This document shows, in pieces, positions 32,659 to 43,639 of a DNA stretch of 64,000 bases; position 1 is the first letter of the stretch, and each line of letters opens with the position of its first letter. The translations under genes were made by a program, and so were the position numbers. Under the pieces are notes generated by a model, which was not told where the DNA came from, ran no database searches, and saw only the letters and a list, made by a program, of their open reading frames with translations. The DNA comes from Oenanthe sinensis (lineage: Eukaryota; Streptophyta; Magnoliopsida; Apiales; Apiaceae), in NCBI GenBank assembly GCA_028671895.1, contig CM053796.1:26162860-26226859 (forward strand). Direction: 5' to 3'.

Positions 32659-35546
32659 AAAGCCAACATGGATCAGGGGTACAGTCTACAAGAACCTTCA
32701 GCTCAAAGGGTTAAAGAAGTTGTTAAATCCCCAACCACACAAGAACCATCCAATCAAAGTTTGGATGCAGGCACTCAGTCTCTGAAAGAAGATTCTGCTA
32801 TTGTTGATACTAAAGGCCACACACTGGCAGAGTCAAGACCACAAGAACCCTCACCTCGAAGTGGTGAAGCAGCTGCTGATATGAATCAGGTCCCATAAGA
32901 ACCAATCACCAATTTTGTGATTGCAGACTAAGATATGGAGGTGCGGCCAAACTCTGATTCTGTTGCTGCAAATGCTGAGAAGACAAAATCTTATGCCAAT
33001 CCATTGGTAATCTCTGATGTTATTCTGGTGCAACCTCTCTCTGCACAGCCATTGGACACTCCATCGGACTCTACAAATGCTCAAGGTATAAACTCTGAAT
33101 TTTCTTCAGAATTTCCATTCTCTAATAGCATAAGTTCATAATTTATATTTTCATTTTTTACTGCTGGAATGATCATGGATAGTCCTGTAAAGGGTACCTC
33201 TATTCATGTGATCACAGATCTCCTTTCTCAGCCACCTCTTATTTCTATAAGTCATAGTGATTTGAGGTTTTCTTGTGAGACTGAGGTAAAATGTGTGAAA
33301 AAATAGAATTGAAAATGAGAGACAAACACTAGATCTGGTAAAAGAAGAGGTAGATATGAGAAAGAAGTTAGATACTTCTAGTGAGCAAACTCTGACTCTC
33401 AAAAGTCATGAGATGTGTGTTGTGAGAAGTAATGAGATTAATTTACAAGAAAAGAGTGATTTAGGATGTCATGTTCTTTTTACAGGTACTCAGAGTATAA
33501 CTATTTCTCAATCTCTAAACTATGAGGTCCCAAACTCTGGTGTAGTTGCTGATGATGATGATGCAAACTCTGAGGATTTTAGTACTATCTTTGAGGATGA
33601 AAAAGTTATTGATCTCTCTATTCCTTATACTCAGAGATACATCTCAAAGAAATGGTCAATTGATGCTTTTGATGCTCATGATAGACTGAGGATGAAATTC
33701 CCTGACTATTGTATTGTTGCACAGTTGCAAGGAGAAATTGAATCTGCTCTTAAACATGAAGGTATAAGGAGGGAAATCAGCAGGGGTGAACCATCAAATG
33801 AAGATTTTCTAAGCTCTAAAAGATAATCCATCTGGGATATGTCTTGAAAATTTTCACATGAAGATATTTCTTGGCCCCATGTTCATGATCTTATACAGAA
33901 AGCAAATTCTGAACTAAACTCTGATGAGATGAAGACTGTTCTCAATGCAACTACTGTCTTAACAAAAGGTCATCACAGTGAAGTTTCAGATCTCAAAGAC
34001 ACTGTTAGCAAGACTAGTGCTTTAGTTCAAACTTCAATTTATGTTTCTCAACATGGTTTGGAATCTAAGCTTAAAGTTATTTCCACTAAACAAGATGTTT
34101 TAGAGTCTAAAGTTGACAAGCTTACTATTGTTGTCACATCCATATAGACCATGTTGCATATTATTGCAGATATCCTAACTATTTCTTTTGATCTCAGAAT
34201 GGGAGATAAAATATCAAAAGACAAATGCAAGGTGGATTTTGTGTTAAACTCTGATAAACTTGATGGTGATTGTGATGACAGTGGTGTTGACAAAAGCAAA
34301 AGGAGTTATAAAGGTGAACAGAATTTACAAACTCAAACTCTAACTGACCAAACTTTGATTCCCTCGGGATCTGGTACATTTCAAAATAATAAGAAAACTC
34401 TGATGACACTTGATGAAGAATTGGCCAGAAGGCTTGCAGAGGAAGAAAAGCCTGAGAATATTGAAGCAAGAAACAAGAAAGATGCAGAACTGGCAAAGAA
34501 AATTTTTGAAGAAAAAAATCCAGGAATGGATCCAGTTGCTATTGAAAAAGAGTTAAAGAAAATTGGTACTGACAATGCTCAAGTCCAGTCAAAGAAGAAA
34601 AAATATGTAAAGAAGACTCAAGCTCAGAAGAAGGAGTATGTTCAAGCAAAGCCTAAACCTGTTGAAATTCAAACAAAATCAACTCCAACAGCTCAGCCTA
34701 AAGCTCTAATAAAATTAAAAACTCCTCTCACTATGCTTGGAACTACTTTTTTTCAGGGGGAACAAGTTTTGAAGATGAAGAAGAAGAACAACAAACTCTA
34801 TGTAGAAAGAAGAATCCTGATCTTCTGTGGACAAAAACACAAACTCTGGCTCTCAATGCCAGACTTGATAAAAACATGGGAGGTATTGGTGATTCAAAGG
34901 CCAAAGTCTACATGGGAGAGGCAAATGCTTTCAGAGACCCTTACTCTTTGAAGAACAAACCTGAAGAACAGATAACTCAAGATCATTTGGACAAGCTAAT
35001 TGTTGTTCACATAGTGAAGGATATTTTTTATGATGCTCAACCAAAAGAGAAGCTATTTTATTGAAAAATGGAAGGGTTATGAAATTATCTGAAGAAGATT
35101 TAGCTCACAAGTCATAAAAAGAACTGGAATATTCTTTATTTGCTAAAAGGAGAAGATGAAACTACTGCAAAATGAGTGAGATTTCTGGAAGGAACAATAG
35201 AAGGGGCAAGAAAAACTCAAAAGGTGATGAAGTTAGACTCTGAGGAGTATAAATCAAGGTATATATTAGAGGATGATTCATAAAAGGAGATGCAAAAATA
35301 AAGATGGTATTGGAAACTCCAACAATGATGCTTAATCCTAATGGAAAAAAGATCTGATGTATTCCTCTAGATGACGGAATGGAAAGGACATCAATTTATA
35401 ACTTGAGAGCTGCAATTTTCCAAATTGATGATTCTAGTGATCAGATGAAGGAATTGAAGGAGAAGCTGGTAGACTTATTGAAGATAGCAGAAAAGAAGTT
35501 GCTTGATAAGTTTCTATCTGAAGATTTTTCCTACAAGAGAATATAA
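32659..35546 (+). pseudogene. ORF3 of element A, 3' part (after element M)
   Basis: This resumes the frame cut at 19272. Pieces matching element B appear in the same order: EFSSEFPFSNSISS, the DLSIPYTQRYISKKWSIDAFDAHDRL block (33600-33690), VLNATTVLTKGHHSEVSDLK, a coiled coil around LESKVDKLTIV, EELARRLAEEEKPENIEARNKKDAELAKKIF, GGIGDSKAKVYMGEANAFRDP and DKLIVVHIVKDIF. Beyond 35040, where B is cut by element C, A shows the otherwise missing C-terminus. It contains GMERTSIYNLRAAIFQI and a Lys/Glu helix MKELKEKLVDLLKIAEKKLL, and ends at a stop at 35544-35546. Several stops and frameshifts break it. Confidence 0.75.
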
Positions 35547-35634
35547 TTCAAGGTAGAAAAACTCAAACACTGATACATTTGTCTATAAGGTTTCTGACAT
35601 CATAAGTTAATTTTTGTTTTACTGAATAAAGCAT

Positions 35635-35648
35635 AAATTGGTGGAGAT
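35635..35648 (+). other. Polypurine tract of element A
   Basis: AAATTGGTGGAGAT lies directly before the TG that begins the 3' LTR. It has the same core (GG.GGAGAT then TG) as in the M/C family. Confidence 0.88.
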
Positions 35649-36221
35649 TGTTAGAAACGGAGTTTACTGATGATGTCAGAGAATAATTCAAACAGAGTTT
35701 ACTAAAGTCAATCATAGTTTAATCTGACGTCATCAGAGTTTAGAAGTTATCGACAGATTTTACTCAATCAGAGTATACTCAGTCAGAGGTTGCTAACCGA
35801 CAGAGTTTATGATTATCAGAGTTTGACAAAGATGAAAACAGACAAATCAAAGATTGATTGATATAAACAAGGAAGTGTTTTAATGCAATTCTATTGCCTT
35901 TCTGGAAACTATCTTTTAGGAAGATAATGATGGAAATAATATTTCTATATTTATTGATCATTATCTTTGCCATAATTAGATATGTAGCTGTGTACTATAT
36001 AAACACATAATTATGTTTACATTGAAGTAATCGTTCAAGTTATTATCATTCTCATAACCTAGCATCTCTTAAGGACTTCGTTTTTCTTGAGAGAGTTTTG
36101 TATTAAGTCAATCAAAGTTAATACAAAACAATACTTCTTTTGCATATTTGTGTTCATAATCGATTGTTTGGTACTATTATATTCAACCCCACTTCTATAA
36201 TAGTTTATTATCTTGGTAACA
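35649..36221 (+). repeat. 3' LTR of element A
   Basis: TGTTAGAAACGG...GGTAACA, 573 bp, the same length as the 5' LTR but with roughly 45-48 differences by eye. GACCT follows directly. The left half again carries CAGAGTTTA motifs, which are reverse complements of the motif scattered inside the element. Confidence 0.93.
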
Positions 36222-36226
36222 GACCT

Positions 36227-36330
36227 TGTTTCCCGATTGATACCAATCTCATTTTCCTGGACTACCTTCGAAACCCTAGATCGACCATACCTTCTAATTC
36301 GCCCAAATTAGAAATTGTTATGAAATTTTA
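36227..36330 (-). mobile_element. Displaced 5' end of the LINE
   Basis: This sequence is continuous with 13565 once element A and one GACCT copy are removed. On the minus strand it gives GTATGGTCGATCTAGGGTTT and GAGATTGGTATCAATCGGG, with base composition like the LINE and unlike the AT-rich DNA that starts after 36330. It probably holds the 5' leader or ORF1 start. The right boundary is judged only from the change in composition. Confidence 0.55.
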
Positions 36331-38040
36331 TTTTAATGTTTTTAAATTCAACAAATAAAATTACATTTTTTTTATTCAGAAAAAGATATGAATTTAGTTT
36401 CTTTTCTATATTAAAAAATTATATAAAAAAATAAATTACAGGATACAAAATTAAAGTTTATGTTCAAAAAGGTATAAAATTACAGGACACAAAAAAATTG
36501 TAAAATACAACAAATTAAATTAAAATAGAAAAATATATTATAGAATACAAATAAAACAATAAATAAATATTATTATAACATAAAAGAGAATATAATAAAA
36601 CAAAAATTTTAAATTATATGATAGATCGAACAGAACACGTGTTTTGTGTGTGTGCAGGTACACAGTAACGTGGAGCGTGGAGGTAGTTATTCTCATCCAT
36701 CTATTTTATTTAAATATCAAAGGATAAGATGTTAGTTCCTCGATTACTCAAAATTCTGGTGCGCGATATTATTCAAGGAAGAAACAAACCACCGTACATG
36801 GTGTTTGTGTGTTCTTCAATTTTGACCATATGATCGAGGTCTGAAAATGGCTTTGCACTAACTTATAAAAATAGATTTGGATTTAGGTCTTGCGGTTCAA
36901 TGTCTCTATAAATTAGTCTACACAATTATACGTGGAAATAGCATGTCCATGGACCTCTAGCTTGGAAGATTGCAAATGGCCTAGCTACCTTCTTTTCTCC
37001 AAGTTTAGACCGTTTTTTGCGGGTGAATTTTGACTAAATTAATATTCACGTGTCATAAGAAAAATATTTTATTCACATTTATTATATACTATATGGAATG
37101 AAGTTTCTAAATTACACTATAGATAAGTTTTCTATTAGTGTGTCATAAATCATTTATCTTTTTGTTAATCCAACTATAATGATGAAATATTTATACCAGA
37201 ATAATAATATATACAAATTTTCATTAAATTTAAAATAATGGAATATCACTTTTATAATAGTATTATTTATATATATATATATATATATATATTCAAATTA
37301 TGAGTCATACTCAAATAGAAAATAACTTAAATGAGAAATAAAAAATATTATACTTATAACTGCCGCAGGCACACACAAATTAAATAGACAATCACACACA
37401 ATTCCATCCGTTTGTATAAAAAATATTGAATTTATTACATTTTTCAATAAAATTTTGAATACCCGAAAAAATCGATCCAATTAAAAATTCAATGAATTTG
37501 AATAACCTGAAAATATGTAGATTTAAAATTCGACCGAACCAGGCTCATTAGCATCCCTAATAATTCACAGGATGGCATAAGAGAGATGTGACATATATCA
37601 ATTTTTATTCTCTTTTAAAATTATACGTGGTATTCTAGCAATAAAATTTGTTTACCTGCGGAAGTCAAAACACACAAACATATAGGTTCACAGAGGAAAG
37701 AGTCTAAAGAATCGCAGACTCATAAATGCATTAATGCAATCGATCGGGGGTTGCATTTTATCGTATAAATAAGTAAACAATGTACAGGTATATAATAATT
37801 AATGGGCTTTTTTGACAAAATATAAGTTTTTAATTTTCCTACAAAATATGTCTTTTTTATTTAATATTTTTTAATTTAAAAAAGAACGGTTTTACAACCA
37901 ATGCAACTGAATACAACTAAAATAAACATCAAATTATCAAATACAATTACAAATAATTTTAATTTTTTTCAAAATACAATTACATTCAGTTGCATTTAAT
38001 TACGAATCATATATAAAATATATACATTTATGGTCTGCAG
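36331..38040. other. AT-rich spacer, no gene recognised
   Basis: No credible coding frame, RNA gene or element terminus was found. It contains an (AT)n microsatellite at about 37267-37292. A slightly less AT-rich patch lies at 36630-36990. Confidence 0.5.
37267..37292. repeat. (AT)n microsatellite
   Basis: An uninterrupted run of alternating A and T, about 13 units. Confidence 0.9.
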
Positions 38041-39154
38041 TGTTTGAATGTGTCCAGATGAAGTTGATTCTTTACAAATGGTCTTGGTTGACAGGCCGAA
38101 TTCAATAGACTCGTCATGTTAAGATGACGAACCTAGTAACAGTTTTGTCATTTGCAAATCTATACTCATTTGGGAGGATATAAATTAGTTAGCAGTTGCC
38201 TTGATTTTAATTTCATATTCTAACTAAAGGCAGAACTGCTCGAACAATCATAGATACTTCTCTTTTCTAGTGCACTAGAGGCACTTACTCTCTCACCCTC
38301 TTTAGTTGATAAACCTTTTCTTTTCAGGGGTTTAGTAGATGAAGTTGTATCTGTTTGAGTGTCTGTGTTTCTATGATCTATGTTAGAGATTGTATGTTTT
38401 CAATCCCTTAAACTTGTCCTATAGCCATTGAGGGCTCAATATATCAATTGTATATATATTTTTATATCAATTGATTAGAGAATATATCAAGATCGAGATT
38501 ACCTGCTTTTACCTCGAGTCGATTGCTCTTGTTCGGCATGACACATATATGCTTTTATTATTAGTGATTTTCATATAAACAATATATATATATATATATT
38601 ATCACTAACAACAAAAATCATAATTAATTGCAATGAAACAATAGCAAACTATCAATTTATGATAATTAATAATAATTTCAAAAAGCAAGTAATTATGCTC
38701 CTAATATCTCATCGTATTAAAATTCTGAAACTAATAAAAGATTAATTGCTTCAATTCATAATTTTAATAAGATAAAATACTCTTGTTAAATACTAAATAA
38801 TCATAGGAAAGAAAATTAGCATTTAACTTTATACATTATATCTAATAATTGTTACTCAAGAATATGACAATTATACTTATAATAATTATCAGTGATATAT
38901 GTAAGCTCGAGAAATAGATGTAAAGAAATTTACAAGTTCTTTAAATATAGACATTTAATACTTATGATTCTTAGAACAATTTCTCGTGGATAAAAATAAA
39001 TTTTAAAAATAAAATAAAAAATAAATAAATAAAATATGCTAATTTTATAGGAAAAAAATAAAAATAAACTTACACACACACATATATATATAGAAATACT
39101 GATACTAAAAGTTTGAAAATAAAAACAATATGTACCAATTGTTGGGAAATAAAA

Positions 39155-39554
39155 ATTTATCATTTAAGAGCATGATACGAAATTTTCTTTAAGATACATA
39201 TCCCGTAAAAAAAATGCGGGAAAATTTCTATCCATTATGAATTTCCTACAAGGCAAACTTCCCATAATAAAATACGGGAATGTTGTACCAAATAAGAAAT
39301 TTATAAAAAATATATTTACAGTATGGCAGTTTCTAAAGCCATTGGGGGCTAACTGGAAAGAACCAATCGAGATAAAAATTATAATCATCTTAACATTCCA
39401 AAACATATTTTTCATCTCAAAGAGAAGGAAAAATATAATAAGGAATGGTAATAGATTGCATTAAAGCACTTTCAGTAAAATAGTTTTGTCGGAATTAAAG
39501 ATTTATCATTTAAGAGCATGATACAAAATTTTCTTTAAGATACATATCCCATAA
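39155..39554. repeat. 54-bp direct repeat with TCCC...GGGA mini-palindromes
   Basis: ATTTATCATTTAAGAGCATG followed by ATAC.AAATTTTCTTTAAG and ATACATATCCC occurs at 39155-39208 and again at 39501-39554, with only two or three differences. A short inverted motif TCCC(G/A)TAA...(A/T)(T/C)(A/G)CGGGA occurs three times, near 39200, 39260 and 39548. The two repeats could be remnants of a small terminal-repeat element or a local duplication. Confidence 0.7.
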
Positions 39555-40559
39555 TAAAACACGGGAATTTATATCAAAGAAGAATTCAATTCTCTTACCA
39601 AATTATATTTTGATAAAATGACTCTTTTCCTTTATACCTTAATACTGTATGATTTGAAAACAGTTTTGCAAACTATCCTTATCAGATAGAGGACTATAAT
39701 TTTCCGGGTCATAATGCAATTAGGATCTTCATCATTTTCGTCCATCTGATATTATCCCTAACTTAAAATAGAAAATTTCATGACAATAGGGGTGGATGTA
39801 TTCTTAGCAATACAGTATAAGGCCTTCAAAGCAACAACCACTGTTTAGGTACTTTAAATCAATGTGAAACATACATTGTAACAAGTGTTTAAAAACAAAT
39901 CATTTTACAAATGGTTGATACCTCAAAGTAAAAATAAATTTTGAAAATAAAAATAAAATATATTTAGAGTATAGATGACAATTAAATAAAACTGTACAAA
40001 AATAAAATTTTAGAAATATTTCTAAGTATATAAAATATTGAGAATTTTATACACATATATATAAAATACTTCCACTTTTTAATATTAGTGAATTTGAAAT
40101 ATGCATTGATTATTTAGATCAGTAATTCTAAAAATGTCACTAATATTAAAAGTGTCACAATTATTTGTAACAAAACATTTAAAAATATCATATAAAAATA
40201 TCAAAACAATTAGGCAAGATATCATTAACTGATACTCATAAAATATTTAACATACAAATAATTATGCTGCATATTATTTTAATTCATTTAAATTATGAAA
40301 CTTATATGACATTGAATTGTCTGACATCATAATTTTAAATCAATTAAGATAATATACAAACTTATGCTAGAACATATAATTACCACATATGCATATAACA
40401 TTATATACATGATAATTAGAGTAGTAGCAATAAGCACGAGATACTGGATTTCAAATAAATTCACAAGTCCTTTAAATATAGAAAATTTAATACTTGTGAA
40501 CTCATTTGAGAATTCTTTACATATGAGATTTTCAATAAATATGAACATAAATAATATCT

Positions 40560-41093
40560 CAGCTTTACTAACCAACTTAGACAAAATGAATTTATCAAGC
40601 TGTTTAGCAAATATCTGCAAGTTATTCTACTAAGGACTACTCTCGAAATAAATGATACCTGAGGTCCATGCACTTATTCCGTGAGTGGTGTAGAGATTAT
40701 TCAACAGAGTTGATGGAGTCTGACAACTTCTAATAATTACTTCCATGTCTTTCTTACAACCTGCATTATCTATATCTATATAGCCAATTAGGTTAAACCT
40801 AGTATCTTTATGGTACCTGATTCTAAGAATTGGTAATCCCTTAAGACATCTAACAATTCATATCCTAGCTATAAGATTAGATTCTCTAGTATCCACTTGG
40901 TAACTCGCACATAGGCATATTGAGAATAAAATATATGGTATTTATGCAATTGAATAAGTAATGCGATGATCATGTACCTACTCTGCATTAACTTAGCAAA
41001 AGTCTCTTGCCAAATTTTTGTTCGTAGACCCGCATATAATATAATCATGGTATACTTGCATTAATATTACCTTGTGTGTGTGCCTTATATTCT

Positions 41094-41154
<61 letters not shown>

Positions 41155-42800
41155 TATGTGTGTATAACAATCTTAATAAAATCATTTTCAAGTAATTATC
41201 AGTTAGAGTGTCATACAATGACCTTGACGATTGCTTGATCTCTTACCTACGTCATAGAGAGCTTGTGAAGAGAATGATATACAAATTTCAGTGGATATGA
41301 AACTTCAAAGTCCAGGAGTTTTTGTACATCAACTTGTTCAGCCCTAATAGTATCAAGTCTCGTCTATGGTTCTTTAGTTAGATCTTGAAAGTCCTGAAGA
41401 TTCTATTTCCATCATTATCGATACCTTCTGTAGCAACCAATTTGGCTTTGTCCCTCATTACAATGCCAAAATTCATTCAGTCTCTGAAAACCCTTACAGT
41501 ACTAATTACAACTTTGTCTGGTGGCCTGGGTTCCAGATTCAGTAAATTCTGCCTTCGAACTGATTGAGATCATCTTGTCATTGCAATCACCCAATCTGGA
41601 TCAATCAGTGCTTCTTCAATATTCTTTAGGATTCCAACTGTTTAACAATTTTTCTTTCCCAAAGAGTAACCATTTACTTTGCATAACCTTCTAGTCTTTA
41701 CTCTAGTATCTGAATTACTAAGAACTAGACTCCAGAAATGACTTAGACTCTAAACCCTTTGTGTCGGCAGATATGTTCTTAATGTATTCCTTTGATCTTC
41801 ATTGTATTGAGAACGACTAGTAGATCCTTCTTTTATTTTCTCCCCCTGAGTTACTACTAGGATGTGTTGAAGATCATTCACCTTGTTAAGCGGATTCTGT
41901 TAAAGTCCATGAGTTATGTAGACTCGCTACTATTTCCACTACTAGGATCTGAATCATCATCATTAACATTGATTCCTTCTGCAACCTCAGTTTCATCATC
42001 AATATCTGAATATGACTTTAACAAGATGTCAAGCTTCAAAGATTCAGAATATACTTTCATTTGTATGCTCGGGAGCTTGGTGTATTAGGACGATACGTTC
42101 AGACTTTCAATCACCTTTTGGTTTTACATCACATCTTACTTTGAAAGATTTAGACTTCAATGAATAGCCGATGACAATTGTTCCATGAGCCTTAATTTCA
42201 AACTTGCCAAGATGCTCATATAAATCTTCAATAAATATCAATTTCTTTCAAACACACGAAAGAGCTTTAGTGTTTGCTTCTGGTTGGCCATTGACTCATA
42301 TGATGTCTTTTCATGATCTTGTTGAATAAAGAAACATGTTGTGTTAATCGCTTCAACTTCAAAGTACTTTACTTCCAACTTAATCTGCTTGATGTGATCA
42401 ATCACCATATGTGATATATTATCTGTTGAATGCACGAACATCACCAATTCACTCTCAGTTGAGTGATCTTCCATATTTCTTGCTTGAAATCAAACACTTT
42501 TCTATTTCAATGCTTTTCCAGAGAACCTTTGACAAAGAATTCCCTAGTTCCCTATAGATAGTGGTTAGTGCTTAAGTCCGTCGACAAGAAAGATATTTCC
42601 AGTGATGACAAATCCAAACTCATGATAGCCAAGTCCCTTGTACATCATTTGATGTCATCTCCAAAGGTTACCGTTGGGTAGGCTTTCTCAACCAAGTATG
42701 ATAGTAGAGCTTCAATGCTAGTAATATGCCTCGAACAATAAATGTCACGAAATCACATAACTTTTATCTTTTGTTTCATACTCTGTAATCACAAATGATT
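40560..42800 (-). pseudogene. Pol remnant of element D
   Basis: Matches to M and C in the expected order on the minus strand: protease end near 42720 (SRHIT...ALLSYLVEKAYPTVTFGD), the integrase-linked region at 42180-42480, the linker at 41830-42000, the RT start near 41600 (ACCCAATCTGGATCA), the region around the RT catalytic box near 41000 (TACCTACTCTGCATTAACTT), and the RNase H end near 40570-40700. Frameshifts, stops and an AT microsatellite (41096-41148) leave no usable frame. Confidence 0.8.
41096..41148. repeat. (TA)n microsatellite inside element D
   Basis: About 26 uninterrupted TA units, inserted within RT-derived sequence. Confidence 0.93.
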
Positions 42801-43055
42801 AAGCTTTTTGATACTCAAATTCAATTGAGTCCAAATGGGTTAGAGATATTACTTTCAAAAGTGGTAACAACAGTTTCAACTTTAACATGCACAAAACTTA
42901 TCTTTGATTGATCACTTCTCATTCACAGCAGCCTTGACAAGGTAGTCTTAAGGCTATGAGATTAGTGATTCCAACCTATCTTAAGGTGGACTAGCAGTCT
43001 TTACCCTATTGTGATTCTTAGAGATGTTTTGCCTAAGATTATGCAAGTCCTAAGA

Positions 43056-43591
43056 TGTTAGGAAGCAAACACTGATGGCTGTCAGATAATACAAATCAGA
43101 GCTTATACTGTTGATGTCATCAGAGTTTAAGGAGCTGTCAGACAGAGTTTACTATATCAGAGAATACTCAATCAGAGTTTACTCTAACAGAGAATGCTCT
43201 ATCAGAGAATAACAATCGACATAGTTTATTATCAGAGTTTGTCAGGAAGCAATTCGAATCAGAGTCTGAATAGGATAGTAAGAACGAATCTGAATGCAAG
43301 TCTATTTCCTTATGTAAAGATGTTCTATTTCTAATCTGATTTGTAATTGAATTGTAACTATGTCTATATAAACACAGACATAGTTTAACATCAAAGTAAT
43401 CTTTGCAAATCATATTATTCATAACCTAGCAGCTCTTGAGAACAAAGAACTTCTTGAAAGAGTTTTGTAACCAATTCATTATTGTTAATACAGAACATTA
43501 TTCACCTTTTACATACTTGTGTTCTTAATCGATTTACTGGTGTTATTACATTCAACCCCCCTTCTGTAATAGCTTATTCATCTGGGAAACA
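43056..43591 (+). repeat. 5' LTR of element B
   Basis: It begins TGTTAGGAAGCA and ends GGGAAACA. The first 220 bp carry many TCAGAG(TTTA/AATA)(CTC) motifs. TCTATATAAACACAGACATA near 43360 is the TATA-like box shared with the other family LTRs, and the TAACCTAGCAGCTCTTGAG block follows. Confidence 0.92.
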
Positions 43592-43593
43592 AT

Positions 43594-43605
43594 TGGTATC
43601 AGAGC
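43594..43605 (+). other. Primer-binding site of element B
   Basis: TGGTATCAGAGC is an exact complement of the 3' end of plant initiator tRNA-Met, two bases after the LTR. Confidence 0.95.
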
Positions 43606-43639
43606 AGGAAGTTTAATTTCAACTGTTAGATCATAAATC

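Larger units (their letters stand above)
13566..36221 (+). mobile_element. Copia element A (Sirevirus-like), with element M nested inside
   Basis: Two 573-bp LTRs (13566-14138 and 35649-36221), a primer-binding site, a polypurine tract and a perfect GACCT duplication define the element. Without element M it would be about 9.3 kb. Internal deletions removed nearly all of gag, the protease and the integrase zinc-binding region. From the integrase core onward, RT, RNase H and a long ORF3 are recognisable but full of stops. The LTRs differ at roughly 45-48 positions of 573 (counted by eye), so the insertion is old. It sits in ORF1 of the LINE. Confidence 0.93.
38041..43055 (-). mobile_element. 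Copia element D, highly decayed, M/C type
   Basis: Two anchors tie this region to element C. At 38080-38200 it matches C at 57640-57770 (GACAGGC.GAATTCAATAGACTC, CCTAGTAACAGTTTTG). At 40560-42800 it matches pol of M and C across integrase, RT and RNase H. Between the anchors the DNA is AT-rich with small repeats. No LTR was identified: the 3' LTR is missing or unrecognisable, and gag ends where element B begins at 43056. D is the oldest copia copy here. Confidence 0.7.

Noticed and set aside
36331..38040. Host gene or promoter in the AT-rich spacer
   Set aside because: No coding frame, splice pattern or conserved element could be supported.
43594..43605. Possible tRNA gene
   Set aside because: Only the 12 bases complementary to a tRNA 3' end are present, as expected of a primer-binding site; no cloverleaf around it.
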